From positions 1,754,995 through 1,818,994 of the forward strand of contig NZ_CVLB01000001.1 of assembly GCF_001049755.1 (NCBI RefSeq): a stretch of 64,000 nt of DNA, written 5' to 3'. A program made the translations under genes and the position numbers. Source of the DNA: Brachyspira suanatina (lineage in GTDB: Bacteria; Spirochaetota; Brachyspiria; Brachyspirales; Brachyspiraceae). Of the stretch, positions 44,231 through 52,977 are shown in pieces (position 1 is the first letter of the stretch; every line of letters starts with the position of its first letter). Under the pieces are notes generated by a model that made no database searches, was not told the origin of the DNA, and saw nothing but the letters and a program-made list of their open reading frames with translations.

Positions 44231-44902
44231 TTAATTAGACTTTATATTAAAAATCACATTAGCGATTTTTTCAACTACTTCATCAATAGTCATACTAGTA
44301 GTATCTATTATATTGGCATTTTTAGGCACCACAAGCGGACTATCTTCTCTATTTGAGTCAAACTCATCTCTTTTTCTTATACTCTCCCTAACCTCTTCAT
44401 AAGTAATATTCTTACCTTTGGATATTTCTTCAGAATATCTTCTTTTAGCTCTTTCATCTAAAGAGGCATCCATATAAAATTTATATTTGGAATCAGGGAA
44501 TACTACACTACCTATGTCTCTACCATCTACAACATAATTACCGCCTTCTGCTATTTTTCTTTGTAGAGATACCATATTCTGTCTTACAATGCTTATAGAA
44601 GAAACTTTAGATACAAGATTAACAACTTCCATACTTCTTATAGCTTCTGTTACATCTTCATTATCTAAATATATTCTGCCAGCATTATCAAAGTTAATAC
44701 TTAAATTATTAAGAGCTGATATGACTTCACTATTATTATTTATATCAATATGATGCTTAATCATATAAAGGGTTACAGTTCTGTACATAGCTCCTGTATC
44801 TAAGTATTTAAAAGATAATTTTTTGGCTAATAATTTAGCTATTGTACTTTTACCTGCCCCGGAAGGACCATCTAAAGTGATTATTTCGTATGTACTTGAC
44901 AC
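44231..44902 (-). CDS. cmk: Cytidylate kinase
   Basis: A 223-residue (d)CMP kinase. Motifs: ITLDGPSGAGKSTIAKLLAK (P-loop), FKYLDTGAMYRTVTLYMI, VVDGRDIGSVVFPDSKYKFY and the C-terminal RKRDEFDSNREDSPLVVPKNA. It phosphorylates CMP and dCMP for nucleic-acid and lipid precursor supply. It is directly upstream of rpsA, a conserved pairing. A second, divergent cytidylate-kinase-like gene at 33.5 kb lacks these exact motifs. Confidence 0.96.
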   Translation of the reverse strand: MSSTYEIITLDGPSGAGKSTIAKLLAKKLSFKYLDTGAMYRTVTLYMIKHHIDINNNSEVISALNNLSINFDNAGRIYLDNEDVTEAIRSMEVVNLVSKVSSISIVRQNMVSLQRKIAEGGNYVVDGRDIGSVVFPDSKYKFYMDASLDERAKRRYSEEISKGKNITYEEVRESIRKRDEFDSNREDSPLVVPKNANIIDTTSMTIDEVVEKIANVIFNIKSN

Positions 44903-45041
44903 CTATAACCTTTTTTAATTAATATAATTTTCTAGACAGTATATCATAAGTAATTATAATTTGCAAATATTTATTTTAATAAAAAACAAACTTTATTACA
45001 TTTTTTAAATATTTTCTAATAAATAATACATACTATCAATC

Positions 45042-45527
45042 TTATAAATAAAAATGAATACTAAGCAATATATTTGTATCCGTATAAAATTGCAAATAAG
45101 ATGCAGATAAATTTCTTATCATATTATTATAATTAACATTCATTGAACTAGAATATGAAAAAGAAGCAGATACTTTTTTGTTGTTATCTAAAAAATACCA
45201 CTCTATAGTTTTTAAAGTCCTAAAAAAATTTAAATAGCTTACAGAAGTTTCTACAGATTTATTATATCCCATAAACTCATATAAATTAAAAAATATTGAT
45301 ATTATAGGAAGTTTATTTTGAATCATAAAAAAATTGCTTAGCATAGGAAAATCAATAGTATTTAAATTAATGGAATAATCTTCAAAAACTATATCATTTA
45401 CATCTGTTATACCATCATTAGCAAAAGTTATACCATAAAAACTATCATTAACTGTTAAATTTTGCATACAATATATTTTAAATGAAAATATAAAAAAAAT
45501 AAACAATATATATTTATAAATATACAT
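45042..45527 (-). CDS. Exported protein of unknown function, possibly a small outer-membrane protein
   Basis: 161 residues with an N-terminal signal peptide (YIYKYILFIFFIFSFKIYC). The mature part is Asn/Ser/Tyr/Phe-rich and near the end has alternating hydrophobic strands (KVSASFSYSSSMNVNY, LSASYLQFYT, LLSIHFYL), which suggests part of an outer-membrane barrel. It is short for a full barrel, so it may be a remnant. No family recognised. The ribosome site is weak (AGGG). It lies 75 bp downstream of the GT2 gene on the same strand. Confidence 0.55.
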   Translation of the reverse strand: MYIYKYILFIFFIFSFKIYCMQNLTVNDSFYGITFANDGITDVNDIVFEDYSINLNTIDFPMLSNFFMIQNKLPIISIFFNLYEFMGYNKSVETSVSYLNFFRTLKTIEWYFLDNNKKVSASFSYSSSMNVNYNNMIRNLSASYLQFYTDTNILLSIHFYL

Positions 45528-45602
45528 TTTTTACAAACCCTAATAAATTTCACGGGTTAAAAATATAAAATATTTATATTTTTGCAATATGTAAATACAA
45601 AT

Positions 45603-46595
45603 TTATTCAAAAGATTTATATTTTTTTATAGAAAAATTAGCTACTCGCTTGAATTTAGTTATTATTCTGACAATTCCATAAAAAAATCCAAGCCCATAAA
45701 AAAAATGGGTAATAAAAAACATAAATGGATATATAAATATGCCGCGAATTTTTGATATAATGCCTTTATCAGAAAAAGAGTAAACAATTCCTGCCAATGA
45801 TGTCATTATTATGTAAACTAATAATGGAAGAAAATAAAATTTTAATATACTTAATTGAGAAAAATAATAAGCACATAATACTATTGGAAGCAAAAGTATA
45901 TAATTAGCAAATAAAGAAGGCAAAATAAATATTAAATTTTTAACATTAAAATCTCTAAACAACTGTTCAAATCTTCCCCTGCCATAATTAAGAAGCATTT
46001 TTATATAAGATTTTAAATTTGATCTGGGAGGTCTTTGAACTATTATTTTAGGATTATATATCAATTTATAACCAAGAGAGAGTATTTTATCTATTAAGGC
46101 ATTTTCTTCATTAGGATATAAATCTTCATTAAAAAGACCTGCTTCAAATAAAACATTTCTCCTTACAAATAAATTGCAAAGTATAACATCTCTATCGCTT
46201 CCTTCTTTTACATCATTATTATCAAATCTATATCTATTAGCTATAGGACCTACAGCATAATAAGCTCTCATGCATTTATCTATATACATTTCTATTAAAG
46301 AATTAACTTGATGTATAGCAGGTCCGCCAACTATTGCTATTTTTTCATCTGATTCAAATATAATATTAGCTTCTTTGATATTATCAGCACTAACAATAGA
46401 ATCATTATCTAAAAAATATACAATATCCCCCAATGACTGTTTAATACATTCATTTCTTTGTACAGTAGGATGTGTTCCTTCTGCTTGAAAAATTTCAATA
46501 TTTTCCTTAGGGTAATTAGATAGATACACCCCTTCTAATGTTTTTTCTATATTTTCACCAACTCGGTGCGGTATTATAATAGTAAATTTCAGCAA
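45603..46595 (-). CDS. GT2 glycosyltransferase with C-terminal membrane helices
   Basis: 330 residues: a GT2 domain (FTIIIPHRVGENIEKTL, VYFLDNDSIVSADNI with the DND metal site, AIVGGPAIHQVNS, FVRRNVLFEAGLFNEDLYPNEENALI) followed by four hydrophobic helices from about residue 205. The layout suits a membrane-bound transferase adding sugars to a lipid-linked or surface glycan. It starts three bases after the galT stop, so the two are one transcript. Donor and acceptor are unknown. Confidence 0.85.
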   Translation of the reverse strand: MLKFTIIIPHRVGENIEKTLEGVYLSNYPKENIEIFQAEGTHPTVQRNECIKQSLGDIVYFLDNDSIVSADNIKEANIIFESDEKIAIVGGPAIHQVNSLIEMYIDKCMRAYYAVGPIANRYRFDNNDVKEGSDRDVILCNLFVRRNVLFEAGLFNEDLYPNEENALIDKILSLGYKLIYNPKIIVQRPPRSNLKSYIKMLLNYGRGRFEQLFRDFNVKNLIFILPSLFANYILLLPIVLCAYYFSQLSILKFYFLPLLVYIIMTSLAGIVYSFSDKGIISKIRGIFIYPFMFFITHFFYGLGFFYGIVRIITKFKRVANFSIKKYKSFE

Positions 46596-46598
46596 TTT

Positions 46599-47573
46599 CT
46601 ACATTCCCATATATCTTATATATGCCGTTCTCAATTGAGAAGCCATTTCCTCTGGACTTGTAGGATTGCAAGGTGCCCATGCTCCTGTTTCAGAAGAAGC
46701 ATTAAATTTCTGTTTCTCCTTAGTTCTCATAGGAGGGAAAAATTCTATATGATAATTCCATATATCACTATAATTAAAGCCGTCATTTACAGGCGCACTA
46801 TACATACACATCATATAAGGGAATTTCATATCAAACAATAAATCTAAAGTAGAAGTAGCTTTTTTCAAGGCATCTGCTAGAGATAAACTTTCATCTTTAT
46901 CAAAATCTATGATAGAATTTTTCTGTTTTTTAGACATTATCATTATACCATAAGGATATTCTGATGCAAAAGGCAAGAAACATATAAAATGATCATTTTC
47001 AAATATGACTCTCTTATTATATTCTATTTCCTGCTCAATCATATCTAAAAATAGATTTCTGCAATTAACACTATAATAACTAGAAGCCATCTCAATTTTT
47101 CTTTTGACTCTCAAAGGTATCCAACTATAACCATATATCTGTCCATGAGGATGAGGCATTGTAACTCCTACAACTTCTCCTTTATTTTCAAACGGCATAA
47201 TATATTTTATTTTTTTATTTTTAGATATTTCTTTCATTCTTTCCTGCCACAAAGCTACTAATTTAGCAATATGATCTACAGGAAGTTCTGGTAAAGTAGT
47301 ATTATGATCTGGAGAGTATAAAATAACCTCACATTTACCTATAGAAGGAGCTGTTTTGAATAATTTTCCATTATCAACTTCATCAGGATAAGGAGGCTCA
47401 GAAGATAAAGCAGGAAAGTCATTATCATAACAAAGAACCTCATAACTATCTGGTACTTTTCCGCTGCCGGGACAAAATGGACAATAATCTTTAGGCATTT
47501 GAGGACGTGACTGTCTATGACTAGCTATCATAACATAATCTCCAAGCAATGGATTATAACGCAATTCTGCCAT
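46599..47573 (-). CDS. galT: Galactose-1-phosphate uridylyltransferase
   Basis: A 324-residue GalT of the histidine-triad superfamily. N-terminal LRYNPLLGDYVMIASHRQSRP and the zinc pair CPFCPG, then PHPHGQIYGYSWIP (active-site HPH) and the C-terminal WNYHIEFFPPMR. It swaps UMP between UDP-glucose and galactose-1-phosphate in the Leloir pathway, supplying UDP-galactose. It leads an operon with a GT2 gene three bases downstream and borders the glycan locus, so UDP-galactose may feed those enzymes. Divergent from the GT92-like gene. Confidence 0.95.
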   Translation of the reverse strand: MAELRYNPLLGDYVMIASHRQSRPQMPKDYCPFCPGSGKVPDSYEVLCYDNDFPALSSEPPYPDEVDNGKLFKTAPSIGKCEVILYSPDHNTTLPELPVDHIAKLVALWQERMKEISKNKKIKYIMPFENKGEVVGVTMPHPHGQIYGYSWIPLRVKRKIEMASSYYSVNCRNLFLDMIEQEIEYNKRVIFENDHFICFLPFASEYPYGIMIMSKKQKNSIIDFDKDESLSLADALKKATSTLDLLFDMKFPYMMCMYSAPVNDGFNYSDIWNYHIEFFPPMRTKEKQKFNASSETGAWAPCNPTSPEEMASQLRTAYIRYMGM

Positions 47574-47752
47574 AATTAATTCTCCTTAAATTCATTTATA
47601 TAAAAATATAATTTCTGATCTACAAATATATTATATACATTTTTTAATAATAAACAATATATAAAACAATTATAATTCAAAAATATAAAATTATTTATTT
47701 TTTATTATTTTTAATATATAATAAAACGAATATATTTTGGAGACATATTATT

Positions 47753-48691
47753 ATGTTTAGAAGAATATTTAATATTGATACAATAAATAGAATAACTTGG
47801 TTTATACCCTTTAAACAGTTAAGAAACGATGTAAGAGATTTGCTTATAACATTACTAGATACATACAGAAGAACTAATATTATAAAAAATAGAATAAATT
47901 TCCCGGAAAACAATAAACCTAAAGATTATATATCAATATTGGCTACAGTGAAAAATGAAGCTCAATATATAAAGGAATGGATTGAATATCATAGAATTAT
48001 AGGTGTAGAAAGATTCTATATATATGATAATGATAGCAATGATAATTTACAAGAAATATTGGAACCTTACATAAAAGATGGAATCGTTATATATAATTTT
48101 TTTGGAGGTATTGGAAAGCAGTTAGATATATATGAAGATGGAATAGATAGATATGGTAAAAATACATTTTGGATGGCTATAATTGATTTAGATGAATTCA
48201 TAGTTCCAGTAGAAAATTATGATTTGAAAGATTTTTTAAAATATTATGAAAAATATCCTGCTATCGCAGTAAATTGGATACAATTTGATGGAAACGATCA
48301 TATAGAAAAACCTAAAGGATTAGTAATAGAAAATTATAAAAGAGCATTTAAATTAAATCATCCATTAAACCAAATTACTAAATCTATAGTTCAGCCTAAA
48401 TATGTAATGGAATATTTAACCGCACATCATTTCCAATATTTTAATGGATTTGCTGTAAATGAAAATTTTGAATATTCAAAAGAAAGAGATATGCCTAATT
48501 CTGTAAAAAAAATAAGAATACATCATTATGCTACAAAATCTTTAGAAGAATATAAAGCAAAAATTAATAAAAAAGATAATGATGGTATTATAAAAAATGA
48601 TATGGGTATATATAAAGCAGAAGATTCATATATAGATAATACAATTGATAAATACATACCTGAATTAAAAAAAAGATTGAATATGAATTAA
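47753..48691 (+). CDS. GT92-like glycosyltransferase with N-terminal WxIP segment
   Basis: 312 residues. Residues 1-45 hold a short basic segment (INRITWFIPFKQLRNDVRDL, W16) shared with other proteins of this locus. The catalytic part is GT92/DUF23-like: SILATVKNEAQYIKEWIEYH, YIYDNDSNDNLQEIL, WMAIIDLDEFIVPVENY (DxD-type LDEF) and VNWIQFDGNDH. It is likely a sugar transferase acting on a surface glycan or LOS-like molecule. It converges on the next gene with a four-base stop overlap. The ribosome site is a GGAG eight bases upstream. Confidence 0.82.
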   Translation: MFRRIFNIDTINRITWFIPFKQLRNDVRDLLITLLDTYRRTNIIKNRINFPENNKPKDYISILATVKNEAQYIKEWIEYHRIIGVERFYIYDNDSNDNLQEILEPYIKDGIVIYNFFGGIGKQLDIYEDGIDRYGKNTFWMAIIDLDEFIVPVENYDLKDFLKYYEKYPAIAVNWIQFDGNDHIEKPKGLVIENYKRAFKLNHPLNQITKSIVQPKYVMEYLTAHHFQYFNGFAVNENFEYSKERDMPNSVKKIRIHHYATKSLEEYKAKINKKDNDGIIKNDMGIYKAEDSYIDNTIDKYIPELKKRLNMN

Positions 48692-49548
48692 TCTAAAACT
48701 TCAGGAGTATTGTTAATTTTAATATTAAAATTTGATACATTTATTATATCATCTTTACTATATATATGATATAAAGGCACATTTCCTATATAACTAGCCC
48801 ATATTGTAAATGTAGAAGGGGCTCCAATTATATAATCGCATAAACTTAATAAACTATGATCCTCATGCCATTGGCATTTTGAAACTACATAATCATGATT
48901 TGGTTTTAAAGTTACCTCTTCATTAGAAAAAATTATAAATAAGATTTTTTTATTTGGAAATAAATTATAAAACTGATCTATCTTATCATTATAAACTTCA
49001 TCTTCATAATAAAATCTGCCATTGTTCCAATATTTATAATCGCCTCTTCTTATATGAACACCAACTTTTAAATCATAATCCTCAAACTTATTTTTTATAT
49101 TATTGTAATTTTCTGAATTAAGATTAATAGGAGTATATTTTTGTGCGAAATAATCCCTATATTGATATACTAAATTTGTAACTCTAAAATCCCAACCCGA
49201 AACAAATATAGTTTTATTTTTATTATCAAGTATTTGACTATTGTATAATTCTATATTTTGCCTTAAATTAATATCCATATAATCATATATTAAATAATTT
49301 TTTATATGCATTTTTTTACAGAAATTAGATATACCTTCAATAATACCATATCTAGTATTGAGTGATGGTAAAAGTATAGGAGGAAGTTTTTTAAAACTAT
49401 ATTTATCTTTAATACCATAAAAATCTTCCATATCATAAAATTCTAAATTATGATATTCTATATTATTATGTTTACAGTAAGCCTCAAAATGAATATTCTG
49501 AAGCAGTCTATTACTTTTATCTCCGAATCTTTTATAAAGAAAAACCAT
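48688..49548 (-). CDS. GT11 (alpha-1,2-fucosyltransferase-like) protein, paralogue 1
   Basis: 286 residues with the GT11 motif KVGVHIRRGDYKYWNNGRF (HxRRGDY, GDP-sugar binding), an N-terminal ALN-like region (FGDKSNRLLQNIHFEAYCKH) and FSNEEVTLKPNHDYVVSK, then CDYIIGAPSTFTIWASYIG. It is closely related to the GT11 protein encoded at 52970-53821, with long identical stretches in the C-terminal half. GT11 enzymes move fucose from GDP-fucose; the sugar here is unverified. It converges on the GT92-like gene (four-base overlap) and is divergent from the GT8 gene. Confidence 0.82.
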   Translation of the reverse strand: MVFLYKRFGDKSNRLLQNIHFEAYCKHNNIEYHNLEFYDMEDFYGIKDKYSFKKLPPILLPSLNTRYGIIEGISNFCKKMHIKNYLIYDYMDINLRQNIELYNSQILDNKNKTIFVSGWDFRVTNLVYQYRDYFAQKYTPINLNSENYNNIKNKFEDYDLKVGVHIRRGDYKYWNNGRFYYEDEVYNDKIDQFYNLFPNKKILFIIFSNEEVTLKPNHDYVVSKCQWHEDHSLLSLCDYIIGAPSTFTIWASYIGNVPLYHIYSKDDIINVSNFNIKINNTPEVLD

Positions 49549-49662
49549 ATCAAAACCTATAAATATTCTAACTTTATTATAAAGTATAAATTTAAATTTG
49601 CAAATTATAAAATTGATGATAATATTATTAAAATACTATAAAGATATTTAGGAAAAAATAAA

Positions 49663-50682
49663 ATGATAGAAATGAATATATGCTTTGCATCCGACAATAA
49701 TTATGCTCCGTATATGGGGACAGCTATAGCATCGGTATTAAAAAATAGCTTAGAAGATGAAAAAATAACATTTCATTTAATAGATGGCGGAATAACAAAA
49801 GAAAATAAAGATAAAATACTATCATTAAAAAGCATAAAAGACTGTGAAATAAAATTCTACACACCTGATATAGAAAGATACAATGATTGGTTTGAAAAAA
49901 CTAAATACAAAATGTATTATTCCCCAGCAACATTTTATAGAATTTCAATACCTAGTTTAATAAAAAATGTAGATAAAATTTTATATTTAGATTGCGACAT
50001 AATAGTTACAAAAAGTTTAAGAGAATTATTTTTAATGGATCTTGAAAATTATTATGCTTTCGTTGTTTTACATAAAGCAATAATGGAGGATGAAGTAGAA
50101 TTTTATGGTGATTTATTTTGTGCAGGATTTTTAATGATAAATAATAAGTTATGGAAAGAAAACAATATAGAACAGAAATGTATAGAATATTACGAAAATA
50201 ATTATGAAAATTGTTTTAATGATCAAGATGTTTTAAATGAAATATTAAAAAACAAAGTTAAATATTTACCTGAGAAATGGCTTTTTTTTGCTGATAAAAG
50301 ATATCATTATGAAGATCCAAAATTGGAAGATGTTATTATTATTCACCATTTAGGATTAGTTAAACCTTGGGAAGAAAATTGTCATGGTAGTTTATTAATA
50401 GATGAATATTGGAAATATTATCAATATACACCTTGGTTTAGAGATGAGCCTATAACAGCTTTTCAAACTATTTTAAAACAGAAATTTTATGATTATGATG
50501 ATGTACGTTTAAAGGGAAACTGGATAAAACTATTTGGTATATACAGCAGCAATAAAGTACTTCAAATAGTAATATTTGGAATACAAATAAATATAAAAGT
50601 AGATTATGTAAAGAGAAGAGATATAGGAAGACTTCTGCCTTTCAAAAAATGGCGTGACAGATTCAGAGAAAAATTCAAGTAA
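49663..50682 (+). CDS. GT8 glycosyltransferase with C-terminal basic tail
   Basis: 339 residues of the LgtC/RfaJ-type GT8 family: NICFASDNNYAPYMGTAIAS, FHLIDGGITKENK, SPATFYRISIPSLI, ILYLDCDIIVTKSLREL (DxD as DCD), CAGFLMINNKLWKE, FNDQDVLNEIL, and HHLGLVKPWEENCHG. It would transfer galactose or glucose from a UDP-sugar. The last 20 residues (RLLPFKKWRDRFREKFK) are a basic amphipathic tail like the WxIP segments of its neighbours, with the Trp displaced. ATG follows AGGA at nine bases. The stop is three bases from the convergent methyltransferase's stop. Confidence 0.88.
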   Translation: MIEMNICFASDNNYAPYMGTAIASVLKNSLEDEKITFHLIDGGITKENKDKILSLKSIKDCEIKFYTPDIERYNDWFEKTKYKMYYSPATFYRISIPSLIKNVDKILYLDCDIIVTKSLRELFLMDLENYYAFVVLHKAIMEDEVEFYGDLFCAGFLMINNKLWKENNIEQKCIEYYENNYENCFNDQDVLNEILKNKVKYLPEKWLFFADKRYHYEDPKLEDVIIIHHLGLVKPWEENCHGSLLIDEYWKYYQYTPWFRDEPITAFQTILKQKFYDYDDVRLKGNWIKLFGIYSSNKVLQIVIFGIQINIKVDYVKRRDIGRLLPFKKWRDRFREKFK

Positions 50683-50685
50683 ATA

Positions 50686-51549
50686 TTATTTCCAAACTAT
50701 TATTTTATTCTCTGGATGAGTCAGTGGCACCTCATCATATAAACTAATATTTGTAGGAATAAAATTACTATACTCCTTTAATTTATATGGATTTAACGAA
50801 TGATTAGAAGTATTATTATATGTTATATATCCATTTTTAGAATATTTTATTGTATTATCAATATATAAATCTTGAATTTCTTTTTTTAATTCACTAAAAG
50901 CATAATTTGATATAAATAAATCATATTCTTTAGGTTCTAATTTATCTGCTGACACAAAATTTAATTGAGTTTTAATATCAGTAAAATTACTTAAATATTT
51001 TTTAGATAAAGATAATACAGGATCTAAATCAATAAACGTATAACTTTTAATATTTTTAAAATATGACATTATTATTCTAGCTTGTCCGCCATAACCAATA
51101 CCTACCTCACATATATTAAAATCAGATAAATCTCCAAAATGCAAAATTAAATCAGATAGAACTTTTATATATCTTAAAGTGGATGGAGTTATTAAACCTA
51201 TATCTTGATATTCTTTTTTTAAAGCACCGCCATATAAATCATTTCTTGTAAAATCTTTAAAATTTTCTTTATTAAAATAGTTTGTTTTATTAATAATATC
51301 TAAATAAATTTGAGCATGTTCATAGCTAGTATGTTCCAATACAGTAGTATATATAGGATTCTGTCTAAAAGTATTAAATACATCATCATCATTTGAAGCC
51401 AATTCACAGAAAGAAGTATAATCTAATGTATCAGATATACTAGTACCAGATGATGTTTCTGAATAATATCTTATCTTATTTTTTATTTTATCTCTTAATT
51501 TCTTATTTGGTATAAACCAAACTAATTTATTTATAAAATCTTTATTCAT
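50686..51549 (-). CDS. Putative sugar O-methyltransferase with N-terminal WxIP segment
   Basis: About 287 residues. It starts MNKDFINKLVWFIPNKKLRD (W11), the same segment found in neighbouring glycosyltransferases. A class I methyltransferase follows: FNICEVGIGYGGQARIIMSYF (SAM loop), SYTFIDLDPVLSLSKKYL, DLFISNYAFSEL. This resembles the NanM/putative sugar O-methyltransferase family of glycan clusters, so it probably caps a sugar with a methyl group. The start at 51549 has GGA seven bases upstream; the frame extends to 51588 with no better site. Convergent to the GT8 gene. Confidence 0.78.
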   Translation of the reverse strand: MNKDFINKLVWFIPNKKLRDKIKNKIRYYSETSSGTSISDTLDYTSFCELASNDDDVFNTFRQNPIYTTVLEHTSYEHAQIYLDIINKTNYFNKENFKDFTRNDLYGGALKKEYQDIGLITPSTLRYIKVLSDLILHFGDLSDFNICEVGIGYGGQARIIMSYFKNIKSYTFIDLDPVLSLSKKYLSNFTDIKTQLNFVSADKLEPKEYDLFISNYAFSELKKEIQDLYIDNTIKYSKNGYITYNNTSNHSLNPYKLKEYSNFIPTNISLYDEVPLTHPENKIIVWK

Positions 51550-51732
51550 AAAAAAATCCAAATGGTAAATTATAACTTTGAATAGCATAAAGTATAAAGT
51601 ATAAATATATAAAAGTCAAATTATATCATAAAACATTGACAAATATATATATAAATTTATAATAATATAGTTAAAAAAATAAAACTATTTCACATATATT
51701 TTTGTATATAAACATATCATTGGGATAAAATT

Positions 51733-51972
51733 ATGCACTTCAAATTAATAAATGAACTAGTTTGGTATGTACCTATAAAAAAGTTAAGAAATACCGCTAT
51801 AGAACTTTTAATACTTCATTTTAAAAAATTTTATCCTATTAAAAATAATCAATTTAAATCTATATCTTTATATAACTACAAAAATATATTTAATTATAAT
51901 AAATACAATAATTATAAGCCATTTAATAATATAATTAATCATTATAAAAATAAATTATTATTAGATAATTAA
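51733..51972 (+). CDS. Small protein consisting mainly of the WxIP segment
   Basis: 79 residues: MHFKLINELVWYVPIKKLRN (W11, P14, R19) followed by a basic helix and an Asn/Tyr/Lys-rich low-complexity tail (IFNYNKYNNYKPFNNIINHY). The N-terminus is strongly like that of the GT92-like and methyltransferase proteins nearby, but no catalytic domain follows. It may be the 5' remnant of a degraded glycosyltransferase gene or a genuine small anchoring protein. Nine bases downstream, with an AAGGA, starts a full GT gene. Its own ribosome site is weak (TGGGA). Confidence 0.5.
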   Translation: MHFKLINELVWYVPIKKLRNTAIELLILHFKKFYPIKNNQFKSISLYNYKNIFNYNKYNNYKPFNNIINHYKNKLLLDN

Positions 51973-51981
51973 GGAATTTTT

Positions 51982-52977
51982 ATGAATAAAGCTGTTTTAC
52001 TTATAGTATTCAATAGATTTGATACTGCCAAAAAAGTATTTGAAGCAATAAGAGAAGTAAAGCCTCCTCGTTTATATGTTGCTGCTGACGGTCCAAGAAA
52101 AAATAAAAGAGGAGAATATAAAAAATGCATGAAAGTGAGAGAAATCATAAAATATGTTGATTGGGAATGCGAAGTAAAAACTTTATTTAGGGATGAAAAT
52201 TTAGGATGCGGAAAAGCTGTATCTGGTGCTATAAATTGGTTTTTTGAAAATGAAGAAGATGGTATAATACTTGAAGATGACTGTTTGCCTAATAAATCTT
52301 TCTTTTATTATTGTGAAGAACTATTAAATTATTATAAAGATAATGAAAAAATAATGCATATAGGATCAAATCATATAGGAGAGCCTTATTCTGAATATAC
52401 TTACAATTTTACTTCTATAATGAGATGTTGGGGATGGGCTTCTTGGAGAAGAGCTTGGAAACATTTTGATTTTACATTAAAAAGATATGATTATAAAGAT
52501 ATAGAAAGAAAAATTGAAATAATATACAAAGATAAAAACATGCAGCATTATTGGAAATCTATCACTTTATGCATGATGAATTTAGGTATAGATACTTGGG
52601 ATTATCAATGGGTTATATCCATAATAGCTAATGAAGGTCTTTGCATAGATCCTAATATTAATCTTGTAAGTAATATAGGATTTACAAAAGAAGGAACTCA
52701 TACCTTTGATTCTGACTGTAATGTCGCTAATTTACCTACATACAATATAGAAAAAATAATACATCCTCCAAAAATAGAAAGAAATATGGAAATAGATGAA
52801 AAAATACTTCATAAATGGTTTGGGGTCAAATATTTAGAAGAATTAATACCTGAGGTTGAAAGACTAAACTACATAATAACTAAAATAATAGATAAAATAG
52901 CTTGGTATATACCTATTAGAAGCATTAGAAACAATTGGAGAGATAAGTTTAAAAAGAAAATGATGAATATTAAATAA
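51982..52977 (+). CDS. GT2-like nucleotide-sugar transferase with C-terminal WxIP segment
   Basis: 331 residues. The fold resembles GNT-I/HlpA-like sugar transferases: KAVLLIVFNRFDTAKKVFEA, RLYVAADGPRKNKRGEY, LFRDENLGCGKAVSGAINWF, GIILEDDCLPNKSFF (metal-binding EDD), and MRCWGWASWRRAWKHFDF. The last 30 residues (IIDKIAWYIPIRSIRNNW…, W308) repeat the segment seen at the N-termini of neighbours. AAGGA lies seven bases before the ATG. It overlaps the convergent GT11 paralogue by eight bases. Confidence 0.83.
   Translation: MNKAVLLIVFNRFDTAKKVFEAIREVKPPRLYVAADGPRKNKRGEYKKCMKVREIIKYVDWECEVKTLFRDENLGCGKAVSGAINWFFENEEDGIILEDDCLPNKSFFYYCEELLNYYKDNEKIMHIGSNHIGEPYSEYTYNFTSIMRCWGWASWRRAWKHFDFTLKRYDYKDIERKIEIIYKDKNMQHYWKSITLCMMNLGIDTWDYQWVISIIANEGLCIDPNINLVSNIGFTKEGTHTFDSDCNVANLPTYNIEKIIHPPKIERNMEIDEKILHKWFGVKYLEELIPEVERLNYIITKIIDKIAWYIPIRSIRNNWRDKFKKKMMNIK

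Noticed and set aside
47695-47913. 72-residue hydrophobic frame opposite the GT92-like gene start
   Set aside because: It is antisense to a well-supported gene, and AT-rich coding DNA gives such hydrophobic frames by chance.
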